Shown: positions 27,393 to 36,361 of the stretch, piece by piece
How positions within the stretch are numbered: the stretch's first letter is position 1
Layout of the letters: each line of letters opens with the position of its first letter
Assembly (NCBI GenBank): GCA_029880855.1
Contig: JAOUNS010000003.1
Location: 248,001 to 312,000 of the forward strand
Source of the DNA: Gammaproteobacteria bacterium
GTDB taxonomy: Bacteria; Pseudomonadota; Gammaproteobacteria; UBA6429; Thiohalophilaceae
Reading direction: 5' to 3'
DNA: 64,000 bases
Notes under the pieces: model-generated
Databases searched by the model: none
Told to the model about the DNA's origin: nothing
What the model saw: only the letters and a program-made list of their open reading frames with translations
Translations under genes and position numbers: made by a program

Positions 27393-29024
27393 ATGCAATC
27401 ATTTCTGTTTTCGCCTATCCCCAGTACTTTCCAGGATGATTCTGTCCCCGGCAACTGGCGACTGCTGAAACTGCTGAATATTTACCGTCTGGCGCTGGCC
27501 GGGCTGCTCATCCTGCTGTTCGTTACCGATTACCTGTTTCCCCCGCTGGCCAGTCAAAGCAAGTTTTTGTTTGTCCTGTGCAGCGTGTTTTACTTCACTT
27601 CCGGCTTGCGATTTCACCGCCAACTCCGTCGCCGTGTGCCCCGCCTGGAAATACAGATCGTCAGTCACATCGGTCTGGATATCCTGATTATTATCCTGTT
27701 GATCCACGCCAGCGGCGGCGTGGACAGTGGTCTTGGATCTCTGCTGGTGCTGCCCATCGCCTGCGGCAGTATCCTGACCAAGGGACGTGCCGCACTGGTC
27801 CCGGCGGCGGTGGCCGCGATCATGGTCTTGCTGCAGGTGATCATTTCGGATGTCGGGCAACTGACCGAACACCCGCAATATATCCATGCCGGCGTACTGG
27901 GGCTGACCTACTTTGCCACCACGGTACTGGTTATCCTGCTGTCGCGCCGTTTGCGTGAAAGTGAGGATCTCGCCCGGAAAAGAAGTGTTGATCTGGCCAA
28001 TATGTCCCAGTTAACGGAACACATTATCCAGCGCATGCAGACGGGCATTATCGTCATCGACGCCGGGAATGAGATTCGTCTGATCAATGAGTCGGCCTGG
28101 CACATGCTGGGAATGCCGGCCACCAGCAAAACCCCGCGCTTGAGTCAGGTCTCGCCGGAGTTGCACCGGCAAATCACCCTTTGGCAGGAAAACCCGGACC
28201 GCCTGTCGGAGGTGATCCGTCCCACTCCGACCCATGTGGACATCATGCCGCGCTTTGCCCAGGTCGGTAACGATGCCACCCAGGGTGTATTGATCTATCT
28301 GGAAGACACCTCTGCCATGACCCAACATGCCCAGCAATTACAGCTGGCTGCATTGGGTCGATTGACCGCCAGTATCGCCCACGAGATTCGCAATCCGCTG
28401 GGCGCGATCAGCCACGCCGGGCAATTACTCTCGGAATCGCCCAATCTGGATGACAATGATCAGCGACTGACGCGCATCATTGGCGACCACACCCAACGAC
28501 TGAATACCATTGTCACCAATATCATGCAGATCAGCCGACGCAACTCATCCCACATTGAACGTTTTCGTCTCAAGCCGTTTGTGGAGCGGTGTGTCAGCGA
28601 GTTTCTCACCGGGCAAACCATCGATCCCGGCAGCATTACCATTCACATCGACCCGGAAGAGGTCGATGTCCGCTGTGACCCCAGTCACCTGCAGCAGATC
28701 CTGGTCAACCTCTGTGACAACGGTCTGCACCACGGCAAACCGAAATCCGGCACAACCCGTCTCCAGATCCGGGGCGGGGTGACACCGGAGTTTCAGCGCC
28801 CCTTTCTCGACATTATCGATAATGGTCCGGGCATCGCCGCCGAAGAAGTCCCGCATATTTTTGAGCCCTTTTTCACAACTTCACCAATTGGTACCGGTCT
28901 GGGCCTTTATATTTCCCGCCAACTTGCCGAATGTAATCAGGCACACCTCAATTATGTCGGACTACCGACCGGCGGGGCCTGTTTCAGAATTACCTTCCAG
29001 GACCCGAGACGCAATATTTACTAG
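27393..29024 (+). CDS. pilS: Two-component sensor histidine kinase PilS
   Basis: Inner-membrane kinase controlling pilin transcription. The 543-residue product has six hydrophobic segments in residues 25-185, a PAS-like domain (about 205-310), the HisKA domain with the phospho-acceptor His in TASIAHEIRNPLGAISHAG (about residue 331) and the ATPase domain with N box LVNLCDNGLHHG, IIDNGPGI and TGLGLYISRQL. In Pseudomonas PilS senses PilA in the membrane; pilA lies about 14.5 kb downstream here. pilR follows after 12 bases. Confidence 0.93.
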   Translation: MQSFLFSPIPSTFQDDSVPGNWRLLKLLNIYRLALAGLLILLFVTDYLFPPLASQSKFLFVLCSVFYFTSGLRFHRQLRRRVPRLEIQIVSHIGLDILIIILLIHASGGVDSGLGSLLVLPIACGSILTKGRAALVPAAVAAIMVLLQVIISDVGQLTEHPQYIHAGVLGLTYFATTVLVILLSRRLRESEDLARKRSVDLANMSQLTEHIIQRMQTGIIVIDAGNEIRLINESAWHMLGMPATSKTPRLSQVSPELHRQITLWQENPDRLSEVIRPTPTHVDIMPRFAQVGNDATQGVLIYLEDTSAMTQHAQQLQLAALGRLTASIAHEIRNPLGAISHAGQLLSESPNLDDNDQRLTRIIGDHTQRLNTIVTNIMQISRRNSSHIERFRLKPFVERCVSEFLTGQTIDPGSITIHIDPEEVDVRCDPSHLQQILVNLCDNGLHHGKPKSGTTRLQIRGGVTPEFQRPFLDIIDNGPGIAAEEVPHIFEPFFTTSPIGTGLGLYISRQLAECNQAHLNYVGLPTGGACFRITFQDPRRNIY

Positions 29025-29036
29025 CAGGTACAGCCT

Positions 29037-30416
29037 ATGACAGCCAATGCCCACAAGATCAGCACCACTCTCATTGTGGATGATGAACCTGATATCCGGG
29101 AGTTACTGGAAATCACCCTCTCCCGCATGGGCATAGAAACCACCAGTGCGGCCGACCTGAATGAAGCCCGCCGCCATCTGGAAAAACAGCATTTTGATCT
29201 CTGCCTGACCGATATGCGTCTGCCGGATGGCAGCGGCATTGAATTGGTCCGCGAGATCCAGGCCTTGCACGCCAATCTGCCGGTGGCGGTGATCACCGCC
29301 CACGGCAACATGGAACTGGCCATTGAAGCCTTAAAGGCCGGTGCCTTTGATTTTGTCTCCAAACCGGTAGACCTGAATATCCTGCGTAATCTGGTGGAGA
29401 CCGCGTTAAAAGTCACCGATACCAGTCAACCCAAAACAGACACCACCTCGGGTCTGCTGGGTGATTCTGATTCGATCAACGAAACCCGCAAGACCATCGA
29501 AAAGCTGGCGCGCAGTCAGGCGCCGGTCTATATCAGTGGCGAATCGGGCACCGGCAAGGAGCTCGTGGCGCAATTGATCCATGCGCAGGGGCCGCGCAGT
29601 GACAAGCCGTTTGTCCCGGTGAACTGCGGTGCGATCCCCACCGAGTTAATGGAAAGCGAGTTCTTCGGCCATAAAAAAGGCAGCTTTACCGGTGCGGTCA
29701 GTGACAAGCAGGGCCTGTTTCAGGCAGCCGATGGCGGTACCCTGTTCCTGGATGAAGTGGCCGATCTGCCTCTCTCCATGCAGGTCAAACTACTGCGCGC
29801 CATTCAGGAAAAGGCGATCCGCCCGATTGGCGCACAAAAGGAAACGCCGATTGATGTGCGTATCCTCAGCGCCACCCACAAGAATCTTGAACAACTGACC
29901 GAGGAGGGCCATTTTCGCCAGGATCTGTTCTATCGCATCAATGTCATCTCATTGCATGTCCCCAGCCTGCGCGAACGCCCGGAAGACATCCCGGTACTGA
30001 CCCGGCATTTCCTCGATAAAATCGCCGCCGACTGGAAGAGCCAGCCGCCGGCGATCAGTCCCGAGGCAATTCATGCCCTGCAACACTACAACTTCCCAGG
30101 CAATGTCCGTGAACTGGAGAATATTCTGGAACGGGCCATGACCCTGTGTGAAAGTGATACCGTCCAGGTCAGTGATTTGCAACTCACTGTGGCCCGGCCC
30201 GCTGCCGCAAAGCCCGTGGTCAAACCGGCCGCCAATGAAGAAACTGCGGAAGACAGTGTGGTGATCAAGCTTGAACCCATGCTGGAGAACAAGGAACGGG
30301 AAGTCATTGAGAAGGCGCTGCAAAAAACCCGCTATAACAAAACCGCGGCCGCCAAACTGCTGGGCATCTCATTCCGCGCCTTGCGTTATCGTATCAAGAA
30401 GTTGGGTATCGACTAA
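29037..30416 (+). CDS. pilR: Sigma-54 dependent response regulator PilR
   Basis: NtrC-type activator with three domains: receiver (about residues 10-125; phospho-Asp in LTDMRLPDGSG), AAA+ (about 145-375; GESGTGKE Walker A, the sigma-54 contact loop as GSFTGA, FLDEVADLP Walker B) and a Fis-type helix-turn-helix at the C-terminus (NKTAAAKLLGISFRALRYRI). The Ser in place of Ala in GAFTGA is a tolerated variant, but worth noting. Its expected target, a sigma-54 promoter, is found in front of pilA at 43646. Converges with gspN. Confidence 0.95.
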   Translation: MTANAHKISTTLIVDDEPDIRELLEITLSRMGIETTSAADLNEARRHLEKQHFDLCLTDMRLPDGSGIELVREIQALHANLPVAVITAHGNMELAIEALKAGAFDFVSKPVDLNILRNLVETALKVTDTSQPKTDTTSGLLGDSDSINETRKTIEKLARSQAPVYISGESGTGKELVAQLIHAQGPRSDKPFVPVNCGAIPTELMESEFFGHKKGSFTGAVSDKQGLFQAADGGTLFLDEVADLPLSMQVKLLRAIQEKAIRPIGAQKETPIDVRILSATHKNLEQLTEEGHFRQDLFYRINVISLHVPSLRERPEDIPVLTRHFLDKIAADWKSQPPAISPEAIHALQHYNFPGNVRELENILERAMTLCESDTVQVSDLQLTVARPAAAKPVVKPAANEETAEDSVVIKLEPMLENKEREVIEKALQKTRYNKTAAAKLLGISFRALRYRIKKLGID

Positions 30417-30445
30417 GAGTAAACACAGGGAGTGATGCGCAATAC

Positions 30446-31231
30446 CTAGCGCCAGTTTTGCAAACGACCGGTGCGTGATACCTGCACCTTGCCCTGCGGG
30501 TTGGTGCGCCCCAGTATCTTCAGGGCCAGTTCCAAATCATCCTGTTTGCCGCGCGTACCCAGCAACAAATTCGCTTTGTATTCGCCGCTGTTTTTGATCT
30601 GAATATTCCCGTCCAGATCAAGGGGACCGCCCTGATCCTTGAGCAGGATATTGCTGCCGTCCGGCATGGGTCGCAACACCATAAACAGATCACCGAACTC
30701 AAACGCCTGTGGCGCCGTCAGGGCTGCGGCATGCCAGATGACCTTGCCATCCACCACCAGTTTCTTGCCCGGGATGATCTCGGCATGATTGATATCCGCA
30801 TTCACCGAACCGGATACCGCAAACGGCATACCATAGAACAAAGGCATAAAGGTCTGCACCGGCAAGCGGCCACGCACCGACTGCAAGGTCAGTTCACCGC
30901 CTGTCCCGGCCTGCACCTCGCCTTCAATGCGACCCTCCTTGCTTTCCAGGATCACGTCCAGCGCCAGTTTGCCGGTAAACAACTTGAGAATATGCATATC
31001 CCATTGCAACTTGCCCAGCGACAAACCGGCTATGCGTGTTTCCGCTGCGCCGCCGGCCCAAATGGTGCCGGTCAAGCCCTGCAGGTTCAGCACACGGCCG
31101 CGATCCATGGGCACAATAAATTTTGTATAGGCGAAGGACGCAGGGATACCGCTTACCAAAAAGCATAGATAAGAGACAAGGCCGATGGCAATAAACAGTA
31201 CACCCCGTTTACCCGGTTTGATCTTTTTCAT
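30446..31231 (-). CDS. gspN: Type II secretion system protein GspN
   Basis: Accessory inner-membrane component of the T2SS, 261 residues. One N-terminal membrane segment (about residues 12-33) is followed by a mostly beta periplasmic domain (LSLGKLQWDMHILKLFTGKLALDV, LLLGTRGKQDDLELALKILGR). Last gene of the operon and overlapping gspM by 4 bases. GspN is optional in T2SS; its role is unclear. Ends 29 bases from pilR, tail to tail. Confidence 0.9.
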   Translation of the reverse strand: MKKIKPGKRGVLFIAIGLVSYLCFLVSGIPASFAYTKFIVPMDRGRVLNLQGLTGTIWAGGAAETRIAGLSLGKLQWDMHILKLFTGKLALDVILESKEGRIEGEVQAGTGGELTLQSVRGRLPVQTFMPLFYGMPFAVSGSVNADINHAEIIPGKKLVVDGKVIWHAAALTAPQAFEFGDLFMVLRPMPDGSNILLKDQGGPLDLDGNIQIKNSGEYKANLLLGTRGKQDDLELALKILGRTNPQGKVQVSRTGRLQNWR

Positions 31232-31722
31232 TCTGCCTCTATCAATATGCGTACGTTGACCCGCCCGCTCTCCGGCTGACTGTCGACGGTGAAATTACTG
31301 ATATTCACACCATGACCGGACTGCAATTCATCCAGCCACTCTATCACGTGATCAAAGGGGGCCTTGTCGAGCCAGACCCGCACCCCTTTGGCGCCTTCCT
31401 GTTTGACATTCCGAATCGAGTCCGCGAGTTTTTTCCGCAGCGAACTTTCCACCAGCACCAGCAGTGAGCCACGGAAACGCCCTGCACCGCCGTTACCGCT
31501 CAGCCGGCGAATTTCCTGCGCGGCCTGTTGCATCTGGATCAGCTGTTGCTGTTTCTCTGCCAGTTCCTTTTCCAGACGTGTCGCCCGCCCCGCCAGCGGG
31601 ACCCATAAAATTTGATACAGCAGAAAGACAAAAACGAACACCGCACCGCCAATCACCATGCGCCGTTCCCGGGGGTTCAAGCCATCCAGCCAGATCTTCA
31701 GTTTGCCGATGAGTTCGTTCAT
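31228..31722 (-). CDS. gspM: Type II secretion system protein GspM
   Basis: Bitopic inner-membrane platform protein, 164 residues. The short cytoplasmic N-terminus with GLNPRERRMVIGG, one membrane segment (about residues 20-40), a coiled-coil stretch (RLEKELAEKQQQLIQMQQAAQEI) and a ferredoxin-like periplasmic domain are all as in the family. Overlaps both neighbours by 4 bases. Confidence 0.92.
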   Translation of the reverse strand: MNELIGKLKIWLDGLNPRERRMVIGGAVFVFVFLLYQILWVPLAGRATRLEKELAEKQQQLIQMQQAAQEIRRLSGNGGAGRFRGSLLVLVESSLRKKLADSIRNVKQEGAKGVRVWLDKAPFDHVIEWLDELQSGHGVNISNFTVDSQPESGRVNVRILIEAE

Positions 31723-32984
31723 GAACCCTGCCCCTTGATTAGCATGCGTGTTTCCAGCCGATCCTTGCGCGAGGAAGCCGACTGGACCTCAACCTTGATA
31801 TCGCTTTTTGCCGACAGGCGCTGTTTCAGGTCTTCCAGACCAGGCGCATCCTTGACCGAGAATTCCAGATCCATGCGACCATCATGATAGCGGATGGCCT
31901 TCATCTCCAGATCTTTGGTGGCGCCGAGCACCGGCGCCACGGCCAGTAACAGCTCATGGAGACCGGTGGTGCTCTTGCCGCTCTTTTTGCGCAACTCGAG
32001 CAGCTTGCCGACCATCTGGTCAAACGGTTTGATGACCTTGCGTTCCGCCGGGAAGGTACTGCGATAAAGCTGTTCCATCTGTTTATCCAGCGCCTTGATC
32101 TGTCTGTCCAGATGAATGCTTTCGTAATAGTTCAGCCCGCCCTGCCAGACCAGCCAGACCAGTAACAAGGCCGCTGCCTGATACCAGGGCCGAACATGTT
32201 TGCTGATGTTTTCCCGCCGGCTGTATTCGCCCTGCAACAGATTAACAGCGGCGGTTTCGTCATAATCACAGGCCAACAGCGCCGGCGCTTCCTGTTCATA
32301 GGTGTCTTTCACCACGGTGATGTCACCGATCTGCTCCGGCAGTTCACGCGTATCATCGGGGCGTACGATCAATTCGATATAGTCAGGCTGTTTTTCTGTT
32401 TCCTGTAATGCGGCCTTCAGCAACAGTTCCAGATTGGCGGCCTGGGAGGCAAAGCCGGTATAGCGACCGGTCCTGACCAGCATGCGTTCACCATCAATAA
32501 ATACACACCAGGCCCGTTCCTTGTAAGGCAGGGCCAGGGCATCCGGCAACAGGCTGTGGGCCTGCAACCCGGCTGTTCTTAACACTGTCTGCCATTCCCG
32601 CATCCGCTCATGATCGATGACGGCCACACTGTATTTCCCCTCGACCGTGGTTTTGCTCAGGGCAAAGTGCAACTTGTCCACATCGTCGATGAGTTGATCT
32701 TCCACCGCATAGGGTACGGCATTTAACAGGCGCTTGTGGTTTCGGCCCGGCACGGCCACATCCAGCAGCAACACCTCTTCGGTTGGAATGGTGACGATCA
32801 CCTGGGCATTGCCGGCTAAGGGAATCGCTGAGGAGAGATCACCCCGCATGATATTGCCCACCGGCCGACCGTTTTCCAGCACCAGCCAGGCGGCCCGATA
32901 GTTGCGCACAGCCGCGCCTTCTTCAGTAGCGGGTTGTCGTGCCTTGTCACTGGCTTCCAGTCTGATGAAAAGTTGGCGGGCCAA
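31719..32984 (-). CDS. gspL: Type II secretion system protein GspL
   Basis: Bitopic platform protein that recruits the ATPase GspE through its cytoplasmic actin-like domain (about residues 1-245). A single membrane segment lies near residues 262-278, followed by a periplasmic coiled coil and ferredoxin-like domain that pairs with GspM. The 421-residue length is normal. It overlaps gspM by 4 bases and starts just after the gspK stop. Confidence 0.92.
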   Translation of the reverse strand: MARQLFIRLEASDKARQPATEEGAAVRNYRAAWLVLENGRPVGNIMRGDLSSAIPLAGNAQVIVTIPTEEVLLLDVAVPGRNHKRLLNAVPYAVEDQLIDDVDKLHFALSKTTVEGKYSVAVIDHERMREWQTVLRTAGLQAHSLLPDALALPYKERAWCVFIDGERMLVRTGRYTGFASQAANLELLLKAALQETEKQPDYIELIVRPDDTRELPEQIGDITVVKDTYEQEAPALLACDYDETAAVNLLQGEYSRRENISKHVRPWYQAAALLLVWLVWQGGLNYYESIHLDRQIKALDKQMEQLYRSTFPAERKVIKPFDQMVGKLLELRKKSGKSTTGLHELLLAVAPVLGATKDLEMKAIRYHDGRMDLEFSVKDAPGLEDLKQRLSAKSDIKVEVQSASSRKDRLETRMLIKGQGS

Positions 32985-32985
32985 A

Positions 32986-34080
32986 TCAGATCTCTCCCCA
33001 CTTGGTAAAACTGCGTTGAATCACCTGCACAGTCCGACCGGCGCCCTGACCGGTGCGATGCAAAATACTGTTTAGATAAATTTTCATGCGGCCGTTACCG
33101 GCTTCAATTTTCAACATAAAATAGTCACTGCTTACCACCAGTCGCTCACTGATATTTTTTTTATTCTGACCGTTTACCCGGCTGTCGCTCAAAAACTCAT
33201 CCACGCTTTCATACGGGTTGCGTCGTCCGCGATTTGAAATCTCGCGGTACAGCTCCCGGGCATTCTCATCACTCAGGTCCGGCACAATCATTTGCAACAC
33301 CAACGGCGAGGCCACGGTATTCACATTGATGCCGGTCTCCTCCGGCAAGGCCGTGAGTGCAATATCGACACCCGGCTGCCCCTCGTTCTGGATGCTACCA
33401 TACATTGCACCCACCTGGTTTCTGCGCGCCCCCACCTCTTCGGACAGCTCACGCAAATTGTACAGATGCATTAACTCGCTGGCACTGGTCATTTGGCGGT
33501 TGGCCGCCAGATACGGCGGGTCCAGAGTCAAATAGACATCATCATCCGCCCCATCCGCCGCAACACGACTGCCATCCGCATCCACCCAGTCAATGGTCTG
33601 CGAGGACAGCTCCGGCGGCAATCCTCGTAATGTCAGCAGCCGTGCAAAACGGTCGGCGTGAATTGATGTACCACTGATGGCCAGATTGTTCAGGTTAAAC
33701 CGACCCTGCAAATCTTCAATTTGCACTTCCAGTACTGTGAACTCACCCACCTTGGGAATGACTGAAAGCAACCTGGTTTTCATCATCTGATTGTCAATAT
33801 TGATCGAGTCCACCATGGCCCACGTGTCCTGTCTGGTGAAACTGTCTACATTATTGGTATCCATCAACAAGGTCCGTTTGGCCAGCTCTTCCCAGGCGAA
33901 CAGGGCGATGTAACCCTGCTCCACATTGATGATATTGGTGGTGTGGCGCACATCCATAAACTGCCGGCTGACCATGGCCGTGGCGGCCACCGTGGCCAGA
34001 AACACAATCAATAACACGGTGACCAGTGCCACGCCTTTGTGCCGCCCGAAGTGATTCCATTGTGAAGTTATCTGGCGCAT
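32986..34080 (-). CDS. gspK: Type II secretion minor pseudopilin GspK
   Basis: Tip pseudopilin of 364 residues. The prepilin-type leader is HKG followed by VALVTVLLIVFLATVAATAM; as usual for GspK, the Glu at mature position 5 is missing. The rest is the large globular domain (EDLQGRFNLNNL, DWVDADGSRVAADGADDDVYL) typical of the family, which caps the GspI-J-K tip complex. Substrate of PilD (48043). Confidence 0.95.
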   Translation of the reverse strand: MRQITSQWNHFGRHKGVALVTVLLIVFLATVAATAMVSRQFMDVRHTTNIINVEQGYIALFAWEELAKRTLLMDTNNVDSFTRQDTWAMVDSINIDNQMMKTRLLSVIPKVGEFTVLEVQIEDLQGRFNLNNLAISGTSIHADRFARLLTLRGLPPELSSQTIDWVDADGSRVAADGADDDVYLTLDPPYLAANRQMTSASELMHLYNLRELSEEVGARRNQVGAMYGSIQNEGQPGVDIALTALPEETGINVNTVASPLVLQMIVPDLSDENARELYREISNRGRRNPYESVDEFLSDSRVNGQNKKNISERLVVSSDYFMLKIEAGNGRMKIYLNSILHRTGQGAGRTVQVIQRSFTKWGEI

Positions 34081-34081
34081 G

Positions 34082-34708
34082 TCATGAACTCACCGGCAAG
34101 ACAATCAAACGACGCAGTTCACCATAGCCTTCCAGTTCCAGTTTGATCTCGATGGCATACGGCAAGGGGGTCGGCTGTTGGTTGGCCTGGTTGGGCCAGA
34201 CATCATAGGTTTGCCCCTGCCGATCATAAAAGACCACCTGCAACTTGTTGACGTTTTCCAGCAACAAGACCTTGTGCGGCTCGGTCAACTGGGAACGATC
34301 CAGCACCGGCCAGGTATAGCGATAGAGTTTTTTCTCTTCATTGGCCGGCATGGCATAGGCCACCCGCTGCTGATAACCGCGGGGCAGGTTATTGGGATTG
34401 GGATGACCGGTGCGGGTAAACTCCAGCCGAATCTCGCCATAACCTTCACCGTCACCCAGCAGTTCATCGCGGCGTACAGTGTCTTCACGTATGGAACGGT
34501 TGGTGATCTGCAACAGGTCACGTTCCATATTCAGCACCGCCTTCTGAATGGCGATCAAGCGGTCCGAGACTTCATCGATGCGTTGCTGATCCGACAGGAT
34601 TCGGCTCAATGTGCCATAGGCCAGCATGGCCAACAGACTGAAGATGGCGACCGCCAACAGCAGTTCGATCAGAGTAAATCCTTGACGAGTGGCGCGACCT
34701 GTCACCAT
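34082..34708 (-). CDS. gspJ: Type II secretion minor pseudopilin GspJ
   Basis: Tip-complex pseudopilin, 208 residues, with prepilin leader RQG followed by FTLIELLLAVAIFSLLAMLAYG and Glu at +5. The downstream region carries LEMERDLLQITNR-like helix and a beta domain of normal length. Lies one base from the gspI frame on the same strand. Confidence 0.93.
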   Translation of the reverse strand: MVTGRATRQGFTLIELLLAVAIFSLLAMLAYGTLSRILSDQQRIDEVSDRLIAIQKAVLNMERDLLQITNRSIREDTVRRDELLGDGEGYGEIRLEFTRTGHPNPNNLPRGYQQRVAYAMPANEEKKLYRYTWPVLDRSQLTEPHKVLLLENVNKLQVVFYDRQGQTYDVWPNQANQQPTPLPYAIEIKLELEGYGELRRLIVLPVSS

Positions 34709-35116
34709 CTACGGCGCTCCCATCAGGGTTTCAACCGTGGCCAGCGCATTGCCACTGCGCTTTTCATCGGCGTAGACGGAAATCTCCACCCGGCGCAAGC
34801 CGTTGATCTGAAAATTTATCCCCGACTCGCTGATGTTGATGTTGTTGTCTTTGGCGGTTTGCTTCCAGTACCACTCGCGGCCGAGCATTTTTTCCGTGCC
34901 CTTGACCTCATCCAGTGGCGGGTATTGGCGCTGCAGTTGCAGGTCGGCCAGACGATTCATGGCCACCCACTGGGCAAAGGTCTTGTCCTGCAGATACTTG
35001 GCGTTATAGGCCGAGGACGCACCGATCTTGATTGCCGCCACCAGACCAATGGCGGCAACGGCCAGGGCGACCATCACTTCCAGCAGGGTAAAACCACGCG
35101 GTCTGCGCTTCATCAA
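34709..35116 (-). CDS. gspI: Type II secretion minor pseudopilin GspI
   Basis: Tip-complex pseudopilin, 135 residues, leader RRPRG followed by FTLLEVMVALAVAAIGLVAA with Glu at +5. The WVAMNRLADLQLQ stretch after the helix is characteristic of GspI. Overlaps gspH by 4 bases. Confidence 0.94.
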   Translation of the reverse strand: MMKRRPRGFTLLEVMVALAVAAIGLVAAIKIGASSAYNAKYLQDKTFAQWVAMNRLADLQLQRQYPPLDEVKGTEKMLGREWYWKQTAKDNNINISESGINFQINGLRRVEISVYADEKRSGNALATVETLMGAP

Positions 35117-35652
35117 CTGTCCTTATCCTTTAAGGTAATCTCGCCCAGCGCGGAGATATTCACCCGTAAATAATCCTCACCGCTCACCAGTCCGAGACGC
35201 AATTCAGTCTCGGTCATTTCGCCGCTGGAGAGGATATAAATGCGGGCAATGGTCGCCTTGTCATCTCCTTCCTGCAGATTGATCCGGGTTCTCTCCTGCA
35301 GCAGGGAAAGCTTCAACCGTTCCAGCGGGCGTGTGCGAAACAGCTTGTCATCAATCGGTGTGCGCTTAACGACAGCTTTGTTATCGACAATAGTCAATTC
35401 CTGTAACTCGAAGGAGTAACCGGTTTCCGTCAAAACAATCGCCCACTCCTCATTGCGAATAATGGCCTCGTCACGGGCCATCTTGATCAGGGTCACCAGT
35501 CGCTCGCCCTCCCGTTGCAGATGATCCGACTCATCTGTTTCGGGAAACGACAAGGTGGTCATACTGACCACGATCCCCAGTACGACCAAAACCACCATCA
35601 GCTCCAGCAGAGTGAAGCCGCGCTGACGTGTTGAGAAGGGTGACACCGGCAA
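35113..35652 (-). CDS. gspH: Type II secretion minor pseudopilin GspH
   Basis: Pseudopilin of 179 residues, leader TRQRG followed by FTLLELMVVLVVLGIVVSM with Glu at +5, then ERLVTLIKMARDEAIIRNEEWAI, the conserved helix of GspH/FimT. Starts 8 bases after gspG stops. Confidence 0.93.
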   Translation of the reverse strand: MPVSPFSTRQRGFTLLELMVVLVVLGIVVSMTTLSFPETDESDHLQREGERLVTLIKMARDEAIIRNEEWAIVLTETGYSFELQELTIVDNKAVVKRTPIDDKLFRTRPLERLKLSLLQERTRINLQEGDDKATIARIYILSSGEMTETELRLGLVSGEDYLRVNISALGEITLKDKDS

Positions 35653-35660
35653 GGACGGGA

Positions 35661-36116
35661 TCAGTGTTCGTCGAGATTCCAGTTGCCGATGTCATCGTCA
35701 CTGGGTTGTTTGTCCGGACCGAGGGAATAGATATCGATATCGCCATGGGTACCCGGACTCAGGTATTGATAGGGGCTGCCCCAGGGATCAACGGGGAGTT
35801 TTTTCCGTTGCAGATAACCGTTTTTGGGATAGTTTTTCATTTCATCACCACCTTCGGGTTTCTTGACCAGCGCTTCCAACCCCTGCTCGGTAGTGGGATA
35901 ACTGTGGTGATCCATTTTGTAGAATGTGAGTGCGCTCTCGATAGAGCGAATTTCGGTCTTCGCGGTCGCGACCAGGGCCTTGTCCTGTTTGTCGGCCAGA
36001 TTCGGCATCACCGCCGCCGCCAGAATAGCCAGAATGACAACCACGACCATGATTTCGATAAGGGTGAAGCCGGCCATGCGCGATGATGGAAGCCTTTGAT
36101 TTATAATATTTTTCAT
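35661..36116 (-). CDS. gspG: Type II secretion major pseudopilin GspG
   Basis: Major pseudopilin of 151 residues. The leader ends in MAG, then FTLIEIMVVVVILAILAAAV with Glu at +5 and the classic MPNLADKQDKALVATAKTEI. The C-terminal loop (DPWGSPYQYLSPGTHGDIDIYSLGPD) is the calcium-binding region of GspG with its conserved Asp residues. First gene of the second operon half; a terminator lies about 55 bases upstream, so it may need its own promoter or read-through. Confidence 0.97.
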   Translation of the reverse strand: MKNIINQRLPSSRMAGFTLIEIMVVVVILAILAAAVMPNLADKQDKALVATAKTEIRSIESALTFYKMDHHSYPTTEQGLEALVKKPEGGDEMKNYPKNGYLQRKKLPVDPWGSPYQYLSPGTHGDIDIYSLGPDKQPSDDDIGNWNLDEH

Positions 36117-36170
36117 AACTTGTGCCCTGAATTTTGCCCGAAAAGAAGCGAATATTTTTTATTGTACCTG

Positions 36171-36197
36171 AAAAAAACAGCGGGCCTGTAGCCCGCC
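36171..36197 (-). terminator. Rho-independent terminator between the lipoprotein gene and gspG
   Basis: On the - strand GCGGGC-TACAG-GCCCGC is followed by TG and seven T. It lies 165 bases after the lipoprotein stop. A second hairpin, TCACCCCC..GGGGGTGA (36302-36326), lies between them and has no T run. Confidence 0.85.
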
Positions 36198-36361
36198 GGG
36201 AGTGAATGTACTGTGAGCGGGGAAACGGACCTGTCTGCTTAGAACTGCAAACCGGGTCCGGGTTCCCTGTTTTTTGCTGTCCCCCACTTGTTGCAGGGTT
36301 CTCACCCCCCACCGGGGTGGGGGTGATGAGGAAAGTCACAGTTTCTGTTTGCTGATATGCA

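Noticed and set aside
34178-35173. Open frame of 331 codons on the + strand across gspJ and gspI
   Set aside because: Antisense to two well-supported pseudopilin genes, with no recognisable domain.
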